DNA of 7,065 nt from an uncultured Collinsella sp. GTDB taxonomy: Bacteria; Actinomycetota; Coriobacteriia; Coriobacteriales; Coriobacteriaceae. Of this stretch, positions 4,628 through 7,065 are shown in pieces. The stretch covers positions 1 to 7,065 of the forward strand of contig CATYJC010000092.1 in NCBI GenBank assembly GCA_958407555.1. The letters are read 5' to 3'. The number at the start of each line of letters is the position of its first letter. Within the stretch, counting starts at the first letter, position 1. The position numbers were made by a program, and so were the translations under genes. Below the pieces are notes generated by a model. That model saw only the letters and a program-made list of their open reading frames with translations. It was not told the origin of the DNA and made no database searches.

Positions 4628-6998
4628 CGACAACGCGCTGGTGGTGGCGCTCGACACATCGACCGACATGCTTGCCTGCGCGGCAAGCTGGATTGACGTG
4701 CAGACAGGCGAGGCAAAGTTGGTGAGTGGGGACCATCTGTGTCGCCGTCATGCCAACGTTGAGCTCGTGAATACTGTTGATGGCCTACTGAAGCAGACCG
4801 GCCTGGATCGCAGCGATGTCGGCTGTTATGTGGTCGGCCGCGGCCCGGGTTCGTTTACGGGCGTGCGTATCGGCATCTCCACCGCAAAGGGTCTGGCACG
4901 TGGTGCCAACGTGCCGTTGCTCGGGGTGTCGACACTTGACGCTTGCGCCTGGACGGCATGGAAGGCCGGCGTACGCGGCAAGCTTGGTGTTCTTGCCGAC
5001 GCCATGCGCGGCGAGGTGTACCCGGCGCTGTATGTGCTGGGGGATGAGGGTCCCGAGCGTCTGTTTGAGCGCGAGCGTGTGGTCAAGGCCGCCGTGGCGC
5101 TTGATGAGTGGCGCCAGACCGCGGACTGGGATCAGGTTCAGCTGACTGGTGACGGTCTCGTGCGTTATGGCAAGCTGCTGGGTGAGGACGAGACGGCGCG
5201 CTGCGTGGAGCGAGATCTGTGGTGGCCCTCGGGCGAGGGCCTGCTGATGGCGCACGCCGCAGGCGATGGCGATCCGGCTCGCGTCTTGCCGATCTATACG
5301 CGCCTTTCGGACGCCGAGGAAAACGAGCGCAAGCGCCTGGGCCTTGCCGAGAGCGCGCAGAGTGAGGTGACAGGTGTTGCCGACGAGCTCGCCGGACGTC
5401 ATCTGCAATTCCGCCCCATGGGCGTGGCGGATGCCGAGGGTGCGAGCGCGCTGGAGGCAGCCTGCTTTGAAGGCGCCGGACACGAGGCGTGGACGCCGGG
5501 CATGTTCCTGTCCGAGCTGGGCGAGGACGTTGCCGCTCCGCGTAGCTGGTGGGTGGCGCACGACGACGGTCAGCTGCTGGGTCTTGCCGGCGGCATGGTC
5601 GTCGACGGGGACGTGCAGATTATGGACGTTGCCGTCGATCCGACTCATCGCCGTGAGGGTATCGCCCGCAAGCTTCTGTCGCACGTGAGCTATGACGCGC
5701 AGATGCTCGGCTGCACCACGGCTTCGCTTGAGGTTGAGGACGGCAACGAGGGCGCAATTGCACTCTATGCCGCCCTGGGCTTTACCGAGGCGGGTCGTCG
5801 CCGTGGCTACTACGGTGCCGGCAAGGATGCCATCGTTATGACGGCGCCGCTGCCCCTGGTGCTTCCTCTCGACAATGCCTCGCCCGAGCCAACTGCTGCC
5901 GAGCAGCGCGCATGGCCGCTGCCCGCGCCCGAGCGCACCGTTGAGGAGCGCGCCGAAATCGAGCGCCGCCGCCTGGTGCTTGCCATCGAGAGCTCCTGCG
6001 ACGAGACGGCCGTGGCGATTATCGATACGGACGGCAATATGCTGGCCAACCAGGTGTCGACGCAGATTGATTTTCATGCTCGCTTTGGCGGCGTGGTGCC
6101 CGAGATCGCCTCGCGCAAGCACGTTGAGGTGATTGTGAGTGTCGTAGATGCGGCGCTTGAAGATGCCGCGGCATCGCTTGGCCTTGAGGGCGGGGCGATT
6201 GCGCCAAGTGAGCTTGCCGCCGTGGGTGTGACGCAAGGTCCGGGCCTGGTGGGTGCCTTGGTGGTGGGTGTCGCCTTTGCCAAGGGCTTTGCGTATGCTG
6301 CCGGCAAACCGCTGGTGTGCGTCAATCATCTGGAGGGTCACCTGTTTGCCAACCTGTTGGCGCAGCCCGACCTCAAGCCGCCGTTTATCTTTACGCTCGT
6401 TTCGGGCGGGCACACCATGCTCGTGCACGTAAGGGCATGGGGCGACTACGAGGTGCTTGGCGAGACGCTTGACGACGCCGTGGGCGAAGCCTTCGACAAG
6501 GTGGCAAAGGCACTGGGCCTTGGCTATCCCGGAGGCCCCATCATCTCCAAGCTTGCCGAGACGGGCAACCCTAAGGCGGTCGATTTTCCCCGCGCGCTTA
6601 ACAGCAGGGGAGACTACCGCTTCTCGCTTTCGGGCCTCAAGACGGCGGTGACGCTCTACATCGAGCAGGAGACCAAGGCCGGGCGCACGATTCACCTTCC
6701 CGACCTAGCGGCTTCGTTTGAGGCGGCGGTCTTTGACGTGCAGTACAAGAAGGCCAAAAACGCCCTGCATGCTACCGGGTGCAAGGAGTATTGCATCGGC
6801 GGCGGCGTCTCGGCCAACCCGCATCTGCGCGAGATGATGATCAGGAAACTCGGGCGTCAGGGGATCCGCGTAACGGTGCCGCCCTTGTCTGCCTGCACCG
6901 ATAACGCCGCCATGATCGCGGAGGTCGCTCGCCGTAAATTCGACCGAGGTGAAATCTCGCCGTTCGACGTCGACGCCGATCCAAACATGACGCTGTAG
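4614..6998 (+). CDS. TsaB-RimI-TsaD fusion: t6A37 synthase subunits with an embedded N-acetyltransferase
   Basis: One 794-residue frame joins three proteins. TsaB (about 1-235; DNA 4614-5318) shows VVALDTS (10-16), GPGSFTGVRIG (77-87) and ADAMRGEVYPALY (128-140). RimI (about 263-412; 5400-5849) is a GNAT acetyltransferase with MDVAVDPTHRREGIARKLL (337-355) for acetyl-CoA binding, and Glu373 and Tyr385 matching the E. coli catalytic pair Glu103 and Tyr115. TsaD (about 453-794; 5970-6998) shows IESSCDETAVAI (458-469), NHLEGH with metal ligands His572 and His576, VSGGHT (596-601), CIGGGVSANPHLR (727-739) and DNAA with metal ligand Asp763. TsaD transfers threonylcarbamoyl to A37 of tRNA, TsaB is its dimer partner, and RimI acetylates a protein N-terminus (bS18 in E. 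coli). A Pro/Glu/Ala-rich linker (about 412-452) joins RimI to TsaD. All active-site residues I looked for are present. The start is 14 bases inside tsaE with a weak AAGG at 4601-4604. No single gene symbol fits; the parts are tsaB, rimI and tsaD. Confidence 0.97.
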   Translation: MSLHNDNALVVALDTSTDMLACAASWIDVQTGEAKLVSGDHLCRRHANVELVNTVDGLLKQTGLDRSDVGCYVVGRGPGSFTGVRIGISTAKGLARGANVPLLGVSTLDACAWTAWKAGVRGKLGVLADAMRGEVYPALYVLGDEGPERLFERERVVKAAVALDEWRQTADWDQVQLTGDGLVRYGKLLGEDETARCVERDLWWPSGEGLLMAHAAGDGDPARVLPIYTRLSDAEENERKRLGLAESAQSEVTGVADELAGRHLQFRPMGVADAEGASALEAACFEGAGHEAWTPGMFLSELGEDVAAPRSWWVAHDDGQLLGLAGGMVVDGDVQIMDVAVDPTHRREGIARKLLSHVSYDAQMLGCTTASLEVEDGNEGAIALYAALGFTEAGRRRGYYGAGKDAIVMTAPLPLVLPLDNASPEPTAAEQRAWPLPAPERTVEERAEIERRRLVLAIESSCDETAVAIIDTDGNMLANQVSTQIDFHARFGGVVPEIASRKHVEVIVSVVDAALEDAAASLGLEGGAIAPSELAAVGVTQGPGLVGALVVGVAFAKGFAYAAGKPLVCVNHLEGHLFANLLAQPDLKPPFIFTLVSGGHTMLVHVRAWGDYEVLGETLDDAVGEAFDKVAKALGLGYPGGPIISKLAETGNPKAVDFPRALNSRGDYRFSLSGLKTAVTLYIEQETKAGRTIHLPDLAASFEAAVFDVQYKKAKNALHATGCKEYCIGGGVSANPHLREMMIRKLGRQGIRVTVPPLSACTDNAAMIAEVARRKFDRGEISPFDVDADPNMTL

Positions 6999-7065
6999 TC
7001 GTACGGGTGCGGTCCCCGACCGGAGGGGCCGGATATAAGGTTTATCGCGAGTTCCGCACGCAAAG
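6999..7065 (+). other. Non-coding 3' flank of the operon with a weak hairpin
   Basis: After the TAG of the fusion gene no further gene begins in this window. An imperfect hairpin spans 7011-7030, with CCCC (7014-7017) pairing with GGGG (7025-7028) plus GG/CC at its base and one bulged T. No T-tract follows, so it is not a convincing terminator. The AT-rich TATAAGGTTTAT (7034-7045) could hold a -10-like element but has no matching -35. The true operon end probably lies beyond the window. Confidence 0.4.

Noticed and set aside
5850..5970. The RimI-TsaD junction as a frameshift or assembly artefact joining separate genes
   Set aside because: The linker is in frame, has codon use like its flanks and contains no decayed stop or start signals. 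Both flanking domains are complete, so a genuine fusion is the simpler reading.
4785..6695. A 636-codon open frame on the minus strand opposite the TsaB-RimI-TsaD gene
   Set aside because: Long antisense frames are expected opposite GC-rich genes with strong codon bias. Its translation is rich in Arg, His and Ala with no recognisable domain, while the plus strand carries complete conserved motifs throughout.
7011..7030. Hairpin after tsaD as the operon terminator
   Set aside because: The stem is short, has a bulge and a seven-base loop, and is followed by GGATATAAGG rather than a run of T.
6857..7063. A 68-codon minus-strand open frame overlapping the end of the fusion gene
   Set aside because: Most of it is antisense to conserved TsaD sequence including the metal ligand Asp763. 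It has no recognisable motif and no clear ribosome binding site.

Overview
This window looks like part of the chromosome of a high-GC Gram-positive bacterium of the actinobacterial class Coriobacteriia, with Collinsella or a close relative as the best guess. The reasons are the gene order acpS-nnr-alr-(udg)-tsaE-tsaB-rimI-tsaD, which follows the actinobacterial arrangement, and the fusion of the last three genes into one reading frame, which I associate with Coriobacteriia. The genus is an inference; no rRNA or species marker is present.

Layout: the first ~35 bases may hold the last codons of an upstream gene. A strong intrinsic terminator (36-67) follows. A promoter-like sequence (116-145) and a clear Shine-Dalgarno sequence then lead into six tightly packed plus-strand genes: acpS (holo-ACP synthase), nnr (bifunctional NAD(P)H-hydrate repair enzyme), alr (alanine racemase), a family 4 Fe-S uracil-DNA glycosylase, tsaE, and a 794-residue TsaB-RimI-TsaD fusion. 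Gene spacings are 0, 2, 8 and 12 bases, then a 14-base overlap, with no internal terminator, so this reads as one operon. The last 67 bases are non-coding and hold only a weak hairpin without a T-tract.

Together the genes serve core housekeeping. AcpS activates acyl carrier protein for lipid synthesis, Nnr repairs damaged NAD(P)H, Alr supplies D-alanine for peptidoglycan, and the glycosylase removes uracil from DNA. TsaE plus the fusion carry out the second step of t6A37 tRNA modification; the first-step enzyme, TsaC/Sua5, is not in this window. The RimI domain probably acetylates a protein N-terminus, in E. coli that of ribosomal protein bS18.

This is mostly ordinary core genome, and I see no mobile element, CRISPR, defence or RNA gene. 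The points worth a second look are the triple fusion, an alanine racemase with Ala where the carbamylated lysine normally sits, an AcpS with a charged C-terminal extension and a His-to-Leu change in its C-terminal motif, and a DNA repair gene inside the operon.
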